Positions 24,349 through 33,822 are shown, numbered from the stretch's first letter. The stretch: 64,000 bases of DNA from Roseibium limicola (GCF_017313085.1 NZ_JAFLNF010000004.1:248001-312000); one strand, 5' to 3'. Notes: a model not told the origin generated them from the sequence alone. Made by a program: numbers and translations.

Positions 24349-25515
24349 ATGGCAACAGCAATCGTAGGCTGGTCTCATCTGCCGTTTGGCAAACACGGCG
24401 ACGAAACTGTCGAGAGCATGATCGTCAAGGTGACAAACGCAGCCTTGGAAGATGCGGGCATCGCAGCAGAAGACGTCGATGAGATCGTTCTCGGCCATTT
24501 CAACGGCGGCTTCTCGGCGCAGGATTTCACCGCGTCGCTGGTCTTGCAGGCCAATCCCGACTTGCGGTTTAAGCCGGCTACGCGGGTGGAAAATGCCTGT
24601 GCCACCGGGTCAGCTGCCGTCCATCAGGGCGTTCGGGCAATTGAAGCCGGTGACGCGTCGGTCGTGCTGGTTGTCGGTGTTGAACAGATGACGACGACAC
24701 CGGGGCCGGAGATCGGCAAGAACCTTTTGAAGGCATCCTATCTGGCGGAAGAGGGGGACATTCCGGCTGGGTTCGCTGGTGTCTTTGGCCAGATTGCCGA
24801 GAGCTACTTCCAGAAGTACGGCGATCAGTCTGACGCCTTGGCCCATATCGCGGCGAAAAACCACAAGAACGGCGCAGCCAATCCACTGGCGCAGATGCGC
24901 AAGGATCTGGGCTTCGATTTCTGCCGCAACGAGGGCGAGAAAAACCCGTTTGTCGCCGGCCCGCTGAAGAGAACCGATTGCTCGCTGGTCTCTGATGGCG
25001 CCGCAGCTCTCGTGTTGACCGACGCGACCATCGCTTTGGGCATGAAGAAGGCGATTGCCTTCCGTGGCATGGCGCATGTGCAGGATTTCCTGCCGATGTC
25101 GAAGCGTGACATCCTGAAATTCGAAGGGTGTTCACGGGCCTGGGGTCAGGCACTGGGCGATTCCGGACTGGCGTTGGAAGACCTGTCCTTTGTCGAGACA
25201 CACGACTGTTTCACCATCGCTGAACTGATCGAATATGAAGCCATGGGCCTGACCGGGGAGGGCGATGGCGCCCGTGCCATTCTGGAAGGGTGGACCCACC
25301 CGGATGGCAAGTTGCCGGTCAATCCGTCCGGCGGCCTGAAGGCCAAGGGCCATCCTGTCGGGGCCACTGGCGTCTCCATGCATGTTCTGACCGCCATGCA
25401 GCTGGCGGGGGAAGCTGGTGACATCCAGGTGAAAAACGCCGAGCTTGGCGGCATCTTCAACATGGGTGGTGCTGCCGTGGCAAACTACGTCTCTATTTTG
25501 CAGGCGATGAAGTAG
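24349..25515 (+). CDS. Thiolase family protein (acetyl-CoA acetyltransferase-like)
   Basis: A 388-residue thiolase-fold protein. The nucleophile Cys84 lies in ENACATG. The C-terminal catalytic block GGLKAKGHPVGATG provides the His, and THDCFTIAELIEYEAMG is characteristic of the SCP2/lipid-transfer-thiolase-like branch rather than classical biosynthetic PhaA/AtoB. The start MATAIVGWSHLPFG follows GGAGGAAGC. It is a single-gene unit with a terminator at 25528-25559. It probably makes or cleaves a 3-ketoacyl-CoA. The chain length is unknown. Confidence 0.88.
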   Translation: MATAIVGWSHLPFGKHGDETVESMIVKVTNAALEDAGIAAEDVDEIVLGHFNGGFSAQDFTASLVLQANPDLRFKPATRVENACATGSAAVHQGVRAIEAGDASVVLVVGVEQMTTTPGPEIGKNLLKASYLAEEGDIPAGFAGVFGQIAESYFQKYGDQSDALAHIAAKNHKNGAANPLAQMRKDLGFDFCRNEGEKNPFVAGPLKRTDCSLVSDGAAALVLTDATIALGMKKAIAFRGMAHVQDFLPMSKRDILKFEGCSRAWGQALGDSGLALEDLSFVETHDCFTIAELIEYEAMGLTGEGDGARAILEGWTHPDGKLPVNPSGGLKAKGHPVGATGVSMHVLTAMQLAGEAGDIQVKNAELGGIFNMGGAAVANYVSILQAMK

Positions 25516-25527
25516 CATCCACACAGG

Positions 25528-25559
25528 AATGGCGGCGGTGCATGCTCTGCCGCCATTTT
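25528..25559 (+). terminator. Rho-independent terminator of thiolase gene
   Basis: AATGGCGGC and GCCGCCATT form a 9 bp perfect stem with a 12-base loop, followed by TTTTC, 12 bases after the thiolase stop. Confidence 0.8.
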
Positions 25560-25597
25560 CGTGGTGTTCTTGAGTTTCTGGGCTGAAAAGCCTGCTG

Positions 25598-25634
25598 TTT
25601 CCTCGCACTCGGCGGCTGAGGAAACCTTTTCTCC
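25598..25634 (+). terminator. Hairpin with T-rich tail upstream of cysG
   Basis: TTTCCTC pairs with GAGGAAA across a 13-base GC-rich loop and is followed by CCTTTTCTCCTTTT. It lies between the thiolase terminator and cysG. It could be a second terminator or an attenuator in the cys leader. Confidence 0.35.
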
Positions 25635-25727
25635 TTTTACGAGCTTCTTTGAAAACCCGTGCCCGCAGAAACGCTGGCGAAACCGCTACATTGGGTTGGA
25701 ACAATTCCAAGTAGGCGGAGAGGCCTG

Positions 25728-27173
25728 ATGACTTCGCGCAAGCGTGGCAACCCAAGGACCCGACTGGATGTCTTCCCGACCTTTTTCAAGGTCGCGGGTG
25801 AGCGCGTCTGTGTGGTCGGTCATGGCGGCGAGGCCGCTGCGAAGGTGCGTCTGCTGGGCGAAACCAATGCACTGATCGAAGTCATTTCGCGGGATATCGA
25901 GCCTGAACTTGCCGAGGTGATCGACGAAGTCGGCGCCGTCCATGTTGCCGAGAACTTTCGCCCAACCCACCTGAATGGCGCTGTGCTGGTCTTCAGTGCC
26001 CGTGAGGATGACGCACTCGATCGGGCTGTTGTCGAAGCTGCGCGGATCATGGGGGTGCCTGCCAATGCTGTCGATAAGCCGCATCTCTGCCAGTTTTACA
26101 CAGGCGCTCTGGTCAATCGGGCGCCGATAGCCGTGGCAATCACATCGACGGGCGTCGGTCCGGTTCTGGCCCGTCACATTCGGGCGCGTATCGAAACCAT
26201 GCTGCCGCGCTCGACGGGCGATCTGGCCCGTTTGGCCGAAAGCCTGCGGGATGCAGCAGCCAATCTGATCCCGGATGGCGCAGCGCGGCGTCGGTTCTGG
26301 GCGAAGTTCTTTTCCGGTCCGGTGTCTACCCGTGCCTACGCCGGCGACCTTGCCGGCGCACGCCAGGAAGCACAGCGACTGTTGAATGGCGCGACAGAAG
26401 AAAATGGTTATGTCTGGCTGGTCGGGGCTGGTCCGGGAGCTGAAGATCTCTTGACCTTGCGGGCGCAACGCCTTTTGCAAGAGGCCGATGTGATCGTGCA
26501 TGACGCTCTGGTGCCCGCTGCTGTGGTCGCCATGGGGCGTCGGGATGCGCAGCGCGTTTCTGTCGGCAAGCGCAAAGGCAAGCATTCGGTCTCCCAAAAG
26601 GAGATTTGTGAAAAGCTGGTTGAACTTGGTCAGGCGGGTCTGAAAGTGGTCCGGCTGAAATCCGGCGATCCGATGATCTTCGGCCGTGCTGCCGAGGAAA
26701 TGGATGCCCTGCGGAGCGCGGGCATCGATTTCGAGGTCGTTCCAGGCGTCACCGCCGCCTTTGCAGCAGCCGCTTCGGCGCAATTGCCGCTGACCCTGCG
26801 CGGTGTGGCTTCCACGCTGGTGTTTGCCACGGGCCACAATGCCAAGTCCGAAACCCTGCCGGAGTGGGCCGGGCTGGCTCTCAAAGGTTCAACAGTCGCA
26901 GTGTACATGGGCCGCAGCGTGGCTGCTGCCGTCTCGACCCGTTTGATTGCAGCCGGCATGAAGCCGCACACACCGGTCGCAATAATCGAAAATGCTGCCC
27001 GCGCTGAGGAACGTCAGTTCCTGGGCAGCCTGCAGGACCTGCGCCTGCTGAGTGAGCGTGACGATATCGATGGACCTGTGCTGATGGTGATTGGAGACGC
27101 AGTCGCCCACGCAAGTCTGGCTGCCGCCGAGCCTATCTCGGCAGCGGCCTTGAAACGTAATTTTGCTGCCTGA
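25728..27173 (+). CDS. cysG: Siroheme synthase CysG (multifunctional)
   Basis: A 481-residue fusion. Residues about 1-215 are the precorrin-2 dehydrogenase/sirohydrochlorin ferrochelatase part (LDVFPTFFKVAGERVCVVGHGGEAAAKVRLL). Residues about 225-475 are the SAM-dependent uroporphyrinogen-III C-methyltransferase, with the VWLVGAGPGAEDLLTLRA start, VRLKSGDPMIFGRAAEE and VPGVTAA motifs. It makes the siroheme used by the sulfite reductase encoded downstream. The start MTSRKRGNPRTRLD follows GGCGGAGAGG. It heads the operon cysG-DUF2849-cysI-cysH-DUF934, with only 11 bases to the next gene. Confidence 0.96.
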   Translation: MTSRKRGNPRTRLDVFPTFFKVAGERVCVVGHGGEAAAKVRLLGETNALIEVISRDIEPELAEVIDEVGAVHVAENFRPTHLNGAVLVFSAREDDALDRAVVEAARIMGVPANAVDKPHLCQFYTGALVNRAPIAVAITSTGVGPVLARHIRARIETMLPRSTGDLARLAESLRDAAANLIPDGAARRRFWAKFFSGPVSTRAYAGDLAGARQEAQRLLNGATEENGYVWLVGAGPGAEDLLTLRAQRLLQEADVIVHDALVPAAVVAMGRRDAQRVSVGKRKGKHSVSQKEICEKLVELGQAGLKVVRLKSGDPMIFGRAAEEMDALRSAGIDFEVVPGVTAAFAAAASAQLPLTLRGVASTLVFATGHNAKSETLPEWAGLALKGSTVAVYMGRSVAAAVSTRLIAAGMKPHTPVAIIENAARAEERQFLGSLQDLRLLSERDDIDGPVLMVIGDAVAHASLAAAEPISAAALKRNFAA

Positions 27174-27184
27174 GGAGAGAGGCA

Positions 27185-27484
27185 ATGAAGGTTATCACTG
27201 GAAACCGCCTGCTGGACGGAGAAGTCGTCTGGATGGGGGAAAACGGATCCTGGGTCGAGCTGCTTTCGCTCGCCAAAATCCTGCACGAAAAGAACGATGT
27301 CGCAGACGCGATGGCCTTGGCCAAGAAGTCGCTGGATGAGCAGGTGATGGTCGATGCGTATGAAATCGACGTCAAGGAAGAGGATGGCCGGGTCGTTCCG
27401 GTGCGCCTTCGCGAGCTTATTCGGGCAGCCGGTCCGACGACGCACCCGCACCTTGGCAAGCAGGCACGTCCAACACTGGTGTGA
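27185..27484 (+). CDS. DUF2849 protein of the cys operon
   Basis: A 99-residue small protein that matches the DUF2849 family almost end to end (starting KVITGNRLLDGEVVW, with HEKNDVADAMALAKKS in the middle). It occurs in alphaproteobacteria between cysG and the sulfite reductase gene, exactly as here, so a role in sulfite reduction is likely but unproved. There is no signal peptide or membrane segment. A GAGGAGAGAGGC ribosome-binding site precedes the start. Confidence 0.9.
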   Translation: MKVITGNRLLDGEVVWMGENGSWVELLSLAKILHEKNDVADAMALAKKSLDEQVMVDAYEIDVKEEDGRVVPVRLRELIRAAGPTTHPHLGKQARPTLV

Positions 27485-27582
27485 GACCCTGCCCAGGGCA
27501 CACCCGCGAGACGCGAAACAGATACCAATGAGGGCAGCGCCGCGCCCACGCGCAGGCAGCGCCCGAGCGGAGAGGATTTGAG

Positions 27583-29241
27583 ATGTACCGCTACGATGAG
27601 TTCGATCAGGATTTCGTCAACCAGCGCACCGCGCAGTTCACCGATCAGGTGCGTCGCCGTCTGGCTGGTGAGCTGTCGGAAGACGAGTTCAAGCCGCTTC
27701 GCTTGATGAACGGCCTGTACCTGCAGCTGCATGCCTACATGCTGCGTGTTGCCATTCCTTATGGCACGCTGAATGGGCGTCAGATGCGCAAGCTGGCCGA
27801 TATCTCCCGCAAGTATGACAAGAGCTACGGCCACTTCACCACCCGGCAGAACATTCAGTTCAACTGGCCGAAGCTGGAAGATACTCCGGCTATTCTTGAA
27901 GAGCTGGCCGAAGTTGAAATGCATGCCATTCAGACTTCGGGCAACTGCATCCGCAATGTGACCGCAGACCATTTCGCCGGCGCTGCTGCCGACGAGATCG
28001 CCGATCCGCGTCCCTATGCCGAGATCCTGCGTCAGTGGTCGTCGCTGCATCCGGAATTCTCGTTCCTGCCGCGCAAGTTCAAGATCGCCATCACCGGCGC
28101 GCCGCACGACCGTGCCGCCGTGCAGGTGCATGACATCGGTCTGCAGCTGGCCCGTGGCGAAGATGGCAACATCGGCTTTGTCGTGTTTGTTGGTGGTGGT
28201 CTAGGCCGTACGCCGATGATCGGCCGCAAGGTGCGTGACTTCCTGCCGGAAGAGGACCTGCTGGCCTATTCGGAAGCGATCCTGCGCGTTTACAACCGCT
28301 ACGGTCGTCGCGACAACAAGTACAAGGCCCGCATCAAGATCCTGGTGCACGAGACCGGTCTGGAGGAACTCAAGGCTGATATCGAGGCTGAGTTCGACAA
28401 GATCCGCCACGGCGTTCTGCGTCTTCCCGATGAGGAAGTGCGGCGCATCGAGGCCTATTTCGCACCGCCCCCGCTGGAAGTGCTGGAGGTCGATGACAAG
28501 GGCCTTGAGGACCGCAAGGCATCGGATGCGGCGTTCGCCCAGTTCTGTGCGCACAACCTGAACCCGCACCGGGTTCCCGGTCACACCAGCATCACCATAT
28601 CGATGAAGCCGATTGGCGGAATTCCAGGCGATGCGACGGATGTGCAGATGGATGTGATTGCCGATCTGGCAGAGCGTTTCGCCCACGACGAAATCCGCAT
28701 TTCGCATGAGCAGAATGTCATCCTGCCGCATGTTGCCTTGAAGGACGTCCCGGCGATCTTCGACACGTTGGTTGCTCATGGCATGGCCGAGGGCAACGCC
28801 GGTCTGATCACCGATATCATCGCTTGCCCGGGCATGGATTACTGCGCTCTCGCAACGGCACGCTCCATTCCGGTCGCTCAGGAAATTTCCGAGCGCTTCG
28901 GCAATGCGGATCGTCAGGCGGAAGTTGGCGAGCTGAAAATCAAGATTTCCGGCTGCATCAACGCCTGTGGTCATCACCACGTCGGTCACATCGGCATTCT
29001 CGGCCTGGAGAAAAAGGGCGAGGAATTCTACCAGATCACCCTGGGTGGTTCGGCAGACGAAAAGTCCTCCATCGGCAAGATCGTGGGTCGCGGCTTCTCC
29101 TCGGAAAAGGTTGTCGATGCAATCGAAACTTTGGTGGACACCTATCTCGGCCTGCGGGCTGGCAAGGAAGAAACCTTCCTGGATGCCTATCGGCGCGTCG
29201 GGGAGGAGCCTTTCAAGGAGGCACTCTATGGCATTAGCTGA
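27583..29241 (+). CDS. cysI: Sulfite reductase, hemoprotein type (CysI-like)
   Basis: A 552-residue siroheme/[4Fe-4S] reductase that takes six electrons to make sulfide from sulfite (nitrite reductases share the fold). The cluster ligands are seen as C-x5-C in CPGMDYC and C-x3-C in SGCINACGHH. Substrate-site arginines and lysines are in TTRQNIQFNW and HEQNVILPH. Two ferredoxin-like repeats (about 50-120 and 325-395) precede the two catalytic domains. No flavoprotein CysJ is encoded nearby, so the electron donor is probably ferredoxin or another reductase. Its end overlaps cysH by 14 bases. Confidence 0.94.
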   Translation: MYRYDEFDQDFVNQRTAQFTDQVRRRLAGELSEDEFKPLRLMNGLYLQLHAYMLRVAIPYGTLNGRQMRKLADISRKYDKSYGHFTTRQNIQFNWPKLEDTPAILEELAEVEMHAIQTSGNCIRNVTADHFAGAAADEIADPRPYAEILRQWSSLHPEFSFLPRKFKIAITGAPHDRAAVQVHDIGLQLARGEDGNIGFVVFVGGGLGRTPMIGRKVRDFLPEEDLLAYSEAILRVYNRYGRRDNKYKARIKILVHETGLEELKADIEAEFDKIRHGVLRLPDEEVRRIEAYFAPPPLEVLEVDDKGLEDRKASDAAFAQFCAHNLNPHRVPGHTSITISMKPIGGIPGDATDVQMDVIADLAERFAHDEIRISHEQNVILPHVALKDVPAIFDTLVAHGMAEGNAGLITDIIACPGMDYCALATARSIPVAQEISERFGNADRQAEVGELKIKISGCINACGHHHVGHIGILGLEKKGEEFYQITLGGSADEKSSIGKIVGRGFSSEKVVDAIETLVDTYLGLRAGKEETFLDAYRRVGEEPFKEALYGIS

Positions 29242-29989
29242 AGCCCTTCGGGCTAATGAGCAGAAACCGGATCCGGCGGTTGCCAGGGTTGCGGCGTTGA
29301 ACGCGCGGTTCGAGGGCCAGTCTGCCCTCGACATCCTGCGCTTTGCCCTGACGGAAGGCTTTGTTGGCGATATCGCCATGGTCTCCAGTTTCGGCGCGGA
29401 TTCGGCTGTGCTGTTGCATTTGATGGCCCAGGTAGATCCCGCGACGCCAGTTGTGATGGTCGATACCAACAAACTGTTTCCCGACACGCTGCGCTATCGC
29501 GATCTGCTAGCGGAGACCTTCGGGTTGACGAACGTACTGTCTGAAAAGCCGGCACGTGAGGATCTCTCGAAAGAGGACCCTGCAGGCATGCTCTGGATGA
29601 CCGACACCGATGCCTGCTGCCATATCCGCAAGGTGGTTCCGCTGGAGCGGGCGCTGGAAGGCTTTGGCGCGTGGATTTCCGGTCGCAAGCGGTTTCAAAG
29701 CAGAACCCGCGCGAAGCTCGACATCTTCGAGATTGAAGACGGTCGGGTGAAGGTCAATCCGTTGGCGGATTGGTCGGCCCAGGACATTCTGGATTATTCC
29801 CGCGATCACGATCTGCCGGCACATCCGCTGGTGGCACAGGGGTATCCGTCCATTGGGTGCATGCCATGTACTTCCAAGGTGGAACCAGGCGAGGATCCGC
29901 GCTCCGGTCGCTGGCGCGGCCAGGAGAAGACCGAGTGCGGCATCCACATCGCCAGCCATGGGCGCGAAGTGGATGGCAGCGGGATTTAA
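29228..29989 (+). CDS. cysH: Adenylyl-sulfate (APS) reductase, CysH family
   Basis: A 253-residue assimilatory sulfonucleotide reductase making sulfite. The nucleotide-binding loop is VSSFGADSAVLLH. The two cysteine pairs DACCHIRK and GCMPCTSK form the CC...CxxC motif that binds a [4Fe-4S] cluster in APS-specific enzymes. The catalytic cysteine is in the C-terminal ECGIH. This points to APS rather than PAPS as substrate. The start MALAEALR lies inside the end of cysI (14-base overlap, in another frame), consistent with coupling. Confidence 0.94.
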   Translation: MALAEALRANEQKPDPAVARVAALNARFEGQSALDILRFALTEGFVGDIAMVSSFGADSAVLLHLMAQVDPATPVVMVDTNKLFPDTLRYRDLLAETFGLTNVLSEKPAREDLSKEDPAGMLWMTDTDACCHIRKVVPLERALEGFGAWISGRKRFQSRTRAKLDIFEIEDGRVKVNPLADWSAQDILDYSRDHDLPAHPLVAQGYPSIGCMPCTSKVEPGEDPRSGRWRGQEKTECGIHIASHGREVDGSGI

Positions 29990-30109
29990 TTCCAGCCGAC
30001 ACCTTGGCCTCCCATCGGTCAGGCTTTAAGACACATGTGCCGCATGCCGGTCCGAGAGGGAACGGGCAATTGGTTTCGGCAAGGACGCGATACGGACGCG
30101 AAAGAAAAG

Positions 30110-30643
30110 ATGACGAAGATTTTTGCAAACGGCGCTTTCCGCGACGAGGAATGGGCTCATATTGGTCTTGAAGATGATCTTCCAGAGACCGGAAATGTCC
30201 TGCTGCCCATGAGCCGCTTTCTGGAGGAGCCCAACAGCTTCGCCGGTTCCAACCGCGGTCTGGCTGTGGTGGTCGCCGCTGGCGAGGATGTGGAGCTGCT
30301 GGCCGACCATCTGGACAAGCTGGCGATCATCGCGGTGGATTTTCCCGCATTCTCCGACGGCCGAGGGTTTTCGGCAGCCCGTGTTCTGCGCGAGCAGTTG
30401 AATTATCAGGGCGACATTCGCGCCATCGGCAAGTACATTCTGGATCAGGCGCCACTGTTGCGCCGCTGCGGTGTAACCAGCTTCGAGATTTCCAAGCCGG
30501 AAATGCTGAAGGCACTGGATGCAGGGGAGTGGCCGGAGGTGACCAATTATCTCCAGCCGGTCGACGCCGTTGAAGAGCTCCCGGCTGGTGAGCGTCCCTG
30601 GGCGCGCAAGCCCGTGCCAGGCGCTCCGGAAGCAGCCGAATAA
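30110..30643 (+). CDS. DUF934 protein of the cys operon
   Basis: A 177-residue protein of the DUF934 family (VDFPAFSDGRGFSAARVLREQL and RRCGVTSFEI are the family core). It regularly lies next to cysH and cysI in proteobacteria and is presumed to help sulfate/sulfite reduction, with no proved activity. The start MTKIFANGAFRDEEW is the family's usual N-terminus. Longer in-frame readings start in the intergenic region. A strong terminator follows, ending the operon. Confidence 0.9.
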   Translation: MTKIFANGAFRDEEWAHIGLEDDLPETGNVLLPMSRFLEEPNSFAGSNRGLAVVVAAGEDVELLADHLDKLAIIAVDFPAFSDGRGFSAARVLREQLNYQGDIRAIGKYILDQAPLLRRCGVTSFEISKPEMLKALDAGEWPEVTNYLQPVDAVEELPAGERPWARKPVPGAPEAAE

Positions 30644-30660
30644 GCTGCGCATTCAGCATT

Positions 30661-30693
30661 AAAAAAAGCCCGCCAATGTGGTGGGCTTTTTGT
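30661..30693. terminator. Bidirectional Rho-independent terminator
   Basis: AAAAAGCCCGCCA pairs with TGGTGGGCTTTTT across a three-base ATG loop (30663-30691, one G-T pair). A and T runs lie on both sides, so it serves both the cys operon and the convergent aminotransferase gene. Confidence 0.9.
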
Positions 30694-30718
30694 TTGTTAC
30701 AGCGTGTGGCAATGCTGG

Positions 30719-32110
30719 TTAGACCTGTCCAGTCCGCTTCAGTTCGTTATAAGTCGCATCCAGCGTCTTCTTTGTCGTGGCGACCAGAAGATCGGCTTCC
30801 TCGTGGCTCAACACCAGCGGCGGAGAGATGATCATGCTGTCGCGAACGGCACGCATCACCAGGCCGTTCTGGAAGGAGAGGTCGCGGCACATCGTCCCGA
30901 CGCTGCCTTCATGCGCGAATTTGACTGACCGATCACCCTTGTTCGGAACAAGCTCGATGGCGCCCATGAGGCCAACCATCCGTGCTTCGCCGACGAGTGG
31001 ATGATCGCCGAGCGCTTTCCAGCGCTGCTGCAGATAGGGACCGATATCATCGGCGACGTAGCCGATGAGGTTTTCGCTTTCCATGATTTCCAGGTTGGCC
31101 AGGGCCGCCGCAGCACACGCCGGGTGACCGGAGTAGGTGTAGCCGTGGTAGAACTCGCCGCCTTTGTCGATCAGCCCTTCGCATACACGGTCCGACACCA
31201 GAACACCACCGATAGGCAGGTAGCCGGAGGACAGTCCCTTGGCGATTGGCATCAGGTCCGGCTCAAGCCCGAAGTATTCTGAGCCGAACCAGGTGCCGAG
31301 GCGCCCGAAGCCGCAAATGACTTCATCGGCGACAAACAAGATGTCACGCTCCTTCAGGATGCGCTTCACTTCAGGCCAATAGGTCTCCGGCGGGATGATG
31401 ACACCGCCAGCGCCCTGGATAGGCTCGGCGATGAAGGCCGCAACCTTGTCTTCGCCGATCTCGTCTATCGCCTGCACCAGCTTGCGGGCGACATGAATGC
31501 CGAATTCGTCGGAGCTCATGTCGCCGCCTTCACCGAACCAGTAAGGCTGGTCGACGTGATGAACGCCCGGTATCGGCATATTGCCTTGCTCGTGCATGGC
31601 CTTCATGCCGCCGAGGCTGGTGCCAGCCACCGTGGAGCCGTGGTAGCCATTCCAGCGGCCGATGATGACCTGCTTCTCCGGCTTGCCCATCTGGGCCCAA
31701 TAGTGACGCACCATCCGAAAAACGGTGTCGTTTGCTTCGGACCCCGAGGAGCAGAAGAACACATGGTTCATGTGCGGCGGAGCAAGCTGTGCCAGTTTCT
31801 CCGCCAGAGCCACCACAGGCGGGTGGGTCGTCTTGAAGAAGGTGTTGTAATAGGACAGCTCGCTCATCTGCTTGTGAACGGCGTCAGCAATCTCCGGCCG
31901 CCCATGCCCCACCTGAACGCACCACAGACCCGCCATGCCGTCCATGATCCGGTTGCCGTCGGAATCCGTCAGCCAGACGCCGTCAGCACGAGTAATGATC
32001 CGGGTGCCTTCCTCGTTCAGCTCCTTGGTGTCCGTGAACGGATGGATGTGGTGAGCTGCATCAATCGCCTGGAGCGATGCAGTTGGATAGATGTTGGACA
32101 CCGCGGTCAT
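30719..32110 (-). CDS. Class III aminotransferase (SpuC-like, polyamine or omega-amino acid)
   Basis: A 463-residue PLP-dependent omega-aminotransferase. Recognised parts are DGMAGLWCVQVGHG, the FCSSGSEANDTVFRM phosphate-binding segment, VIIGRWNGYHGSTVAGTSLGG, and PIAKGLSSGYLPIGG with the PLP-binding Lys. This branch includes putrescine-pyruvate and beta-alanine aminotransferases, and also taurine or amine transaminases. Its position 35 bases downstream of a gamma-glutamyl-polyamine-ligase-like gene, close to PotFGHI, supports a role in putrescine or cadaverine use. The exact amino donor is an inference. Confidence 0.92.
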   Translation of the reverse strand: MTAVSNIYPTASLQAIDAAHHIHPFTDTKELNEEGTRIITRADGVWLTDSDGNRIMDGMAGLWCVQVGHGRPEIADAVHKQMSELSYYNTFFKTTHPPVVALAEKLAQLAPPHMNHVFFCSSGSEANDTVFRMVRHYWAQMGKPEKQVIIGRWNGYHGSTVAGTSLGGMKAMHEQGNMPIPGVHHVDQPYWFGEGGDMSSDEFGIHVARKLVQAIDEIGEDKVAAFIAEPIQGAGGVIIPPETYWPEVKRILKERDILFVADEVICGFGRLGTWFGSEYFGLEPDLMPIAKGLSSGYLPIGGVLVSDRVCEGLIDKGGEFYHGYTYSGHPACAAAALANLEIMESENLIGYVADDIGPYLQQRWKALGDHPLVGEARMVGLMGAIELVPNKGDRSVKFAHEGSVGTMCRDLSFQNGLVMRAVRDSMIISPPLVLSHEEADLLVATTKKTLDATYNELKRTGQV

Positions 32111-32145
32111 GGGGCTTTCTCCGGTGACGGGTAAGTGGCTCCGGA

Positions 32146-33561
32146 TCAGACGTTGAGAAGCAGGTATTCCCGCTCCCAGGGACTGATGACGGACATGAAT
32201 GTTTCAAACTCTTCGTATTTGATGGCCCGGTAGGTCGCGACGAACTTTTCGCCGAAGATCTGAACCATCGCGTCGTTGCGCTCGAACAGGGCGAGCGCAT
32301 CGGTCAATCCGCGCGGCAGAGCTTTTTGCAAGTCACTGCAATCCACGCTCTGGGGGGCATCCGGCGTCAGCTCTTCCATCATGCCCAGATACCCGCAGGC
32401 AAGGGAGGCGGCGATGGCGAGATACGGGTTCGCATCCGAGCCGGGCACGCGGTTTTCCAACCGTCGCGCCTGCGGGTCAGAGTAGGGAACGCGTAGACCG
32501 ACCGTGCGGTTGTCATAGCCCCAGTAGACGTTGACCGGAGCTGTCGAGCTGCGGGCAAAGCGCCGATAGGAGTTCACGTAAGGCGCCATCATCGACGTTA
32601 CGTAGGGCAGATACTTCTGATGGCCGCCGATGAACGACAGGAAGGCCGGGGTTTCTTTGCCTTCTGCATCGGAGAAGATGTTCTTGCCCGTCTGCTTGTC
32701 GATCACTGACTGGTGGATGTGCATGGCCGAGCCTGGCTGGTTTGACATAGGCTTCGACATGAAGGTCGCGAACATGTCGTGACGCAGCGCAGCTTCACGA
32801 ATGGTGCGCTTGAACAGAAAAACCTGATCGGCCAGCTCCAGCGGGTTGCCGTGACGCAGGTTGATTTCCATCTGCGCCGCGCCTTCCTCGTGGATCATCG
32901 TGTCGATTTCCAGTCCCTGCTTTTCCGACAGGTCGTAGATGTCATCGATAAGATCATCGAATTCGTTCAGGGCGGAAATCGAATAGGACTGTCGTCCCAC
33001 TTCCGGGCGCCCGGAGCGGCCGGTGGGGCGCTCAAGCGGGTAATCGGGATCGGTGTTCGGCTTGACCAGATAGAACTCGATTTCCGGTGCGACAACCGGC
33101 TCCCAGCCCTTGTCTTCATACAGCTTGAGGATCCGCTTCAGCACGTTGCGAGGTGCGGTTTCCACCGGTGACCCGTCACGGGTGTAGGCATCGTGGATCA
33201 GCTGGGCGGTCGGGTCGGTTTCCCAAGGCACGACGGTCAACGTGGAATAGTCGGCCCGGAAATACAGATCTCCGTCGATTGGGTTGTGCTGAAACCGCTC
33301 ATCGTCTTCCGGATAGCTGCCGGAGATGGTTTGGGCAAAAATAGAGGCGGGCATGGTCATCACCGGGCCGGAGAAGAACTTCTCCGTCGGCATCATCTTG
33401 CCACGGGCAACGCCGGCCAGATCTGGAACGATGCACTCAATGTCATGGATGTTGCGCGCATGCAGCCAGGAGCGGGCGGCATCCTCAGCGTCGACACCTC
33501 GCAGGCTGTCGACATTGTCAGAAGAGTTGGCGTTTTCCTTGGGAGTGGAATCAGTGCTCAC
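32146..33561 (-). CDS. puuA: Glutamine synthetase-like gamma-glutamylpolyamine ligase
   Basis: A 471-residue member of the PuuA/GlnA-like family. A GTG start at 33561 (residues VSTDSTPKEN) is chosen because GGAG lies seven bases upstream. The ATG much further up would add about 58 residues of unrelated sequence crossing the promoter. Active-site parts are APEIEFYLV, HEEGAAQMEINLRHG, GSAMHIHQSV, YVNSYRRF and YDNRTVGLRVP. It would ligate glutamate to putrescine or another polyamine using ATP. It is followed by the SpuC-like aminotransferase gene and preceded by a TGTGATCACA palindrome at 33738-33751. Confidence 0.88.
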   Translation of the reverse strand: MSTDSTPKENANSSDNVDSLRGVDAEDAARSWLHARNIHDIECIVPDLAGVARGKMMPTEKFFSGPVMTMPASIFAQTISGSYPEDDERFQHNPIDGDLYFRADYSTLTVVPWETDPTAQLIHDAYTRDGSPVETAPRNVLKRILKLYEDKGWEPVVAPEIEFYLVKPNTDPDYPLERPTGRSGRPEVGRQSYSISALNEFDDLIDDIYDLSEKQGLEIDTMIHEEGAAQMEINLRHGNPLELADQVFLFKRTIREAALRHDMFATFMSKPMSNQPGSAMHIHQSVIDKQTGKNIFSDAEGKETPAFLSFIGGHQKYLPYVTSMMAPYVNSYRRFARSSTAPVNVYWGYDNRTVGLRVPYSDPQARRLENRVPGSDANPYLAIAASLACGYLGMMEELTPDAPQSVDCSDLQKALPRGLTDALALFERNDAMVQIFGEKFVATYRAIKYEEFETFMSVISPWEREYLLLNV

Positions 33562-33737
33562 TGGGGGGCTCCATATTGTGCGGTCTGGCAGAACGACGCG
33601 GTAGATTCGGGCCGCAGTATGCCAAGTTTTTCCAGTCCCTTGCAGCTTCGATGAACGATAGGGCGGTTTTCGAGACTGGAAGCGCTTTATGAGGCGCACG
33701 CCACGTTGCCATCCTATCAACTTAAGCTCAGGCATAA

Positions 33738-33751
33738 TTTGTGATCACAAA
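33738..33751. promoter_or_regulatory. GntR-type operator, copy 1
   Basis: TTTGTGATCACAAA is a perfect 14-base palindrome. It fits the T-GT-N-AC-A pattern of FCD-type GntR regulators and shares its core with the copy at 34736-34745. It lies about 180 bases upstream of the GTG start of the puuA-like gene and just beyond the stop of the GntR gene. Confidence 0.6.
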
Positions 33752-33822
33752 AAATGCAAGGGTCGAGTTTCAGGGACCGGTCAGTCTTGACCGGATCATT
33801 CGATGTGAAAAGGGGGCTGAAC

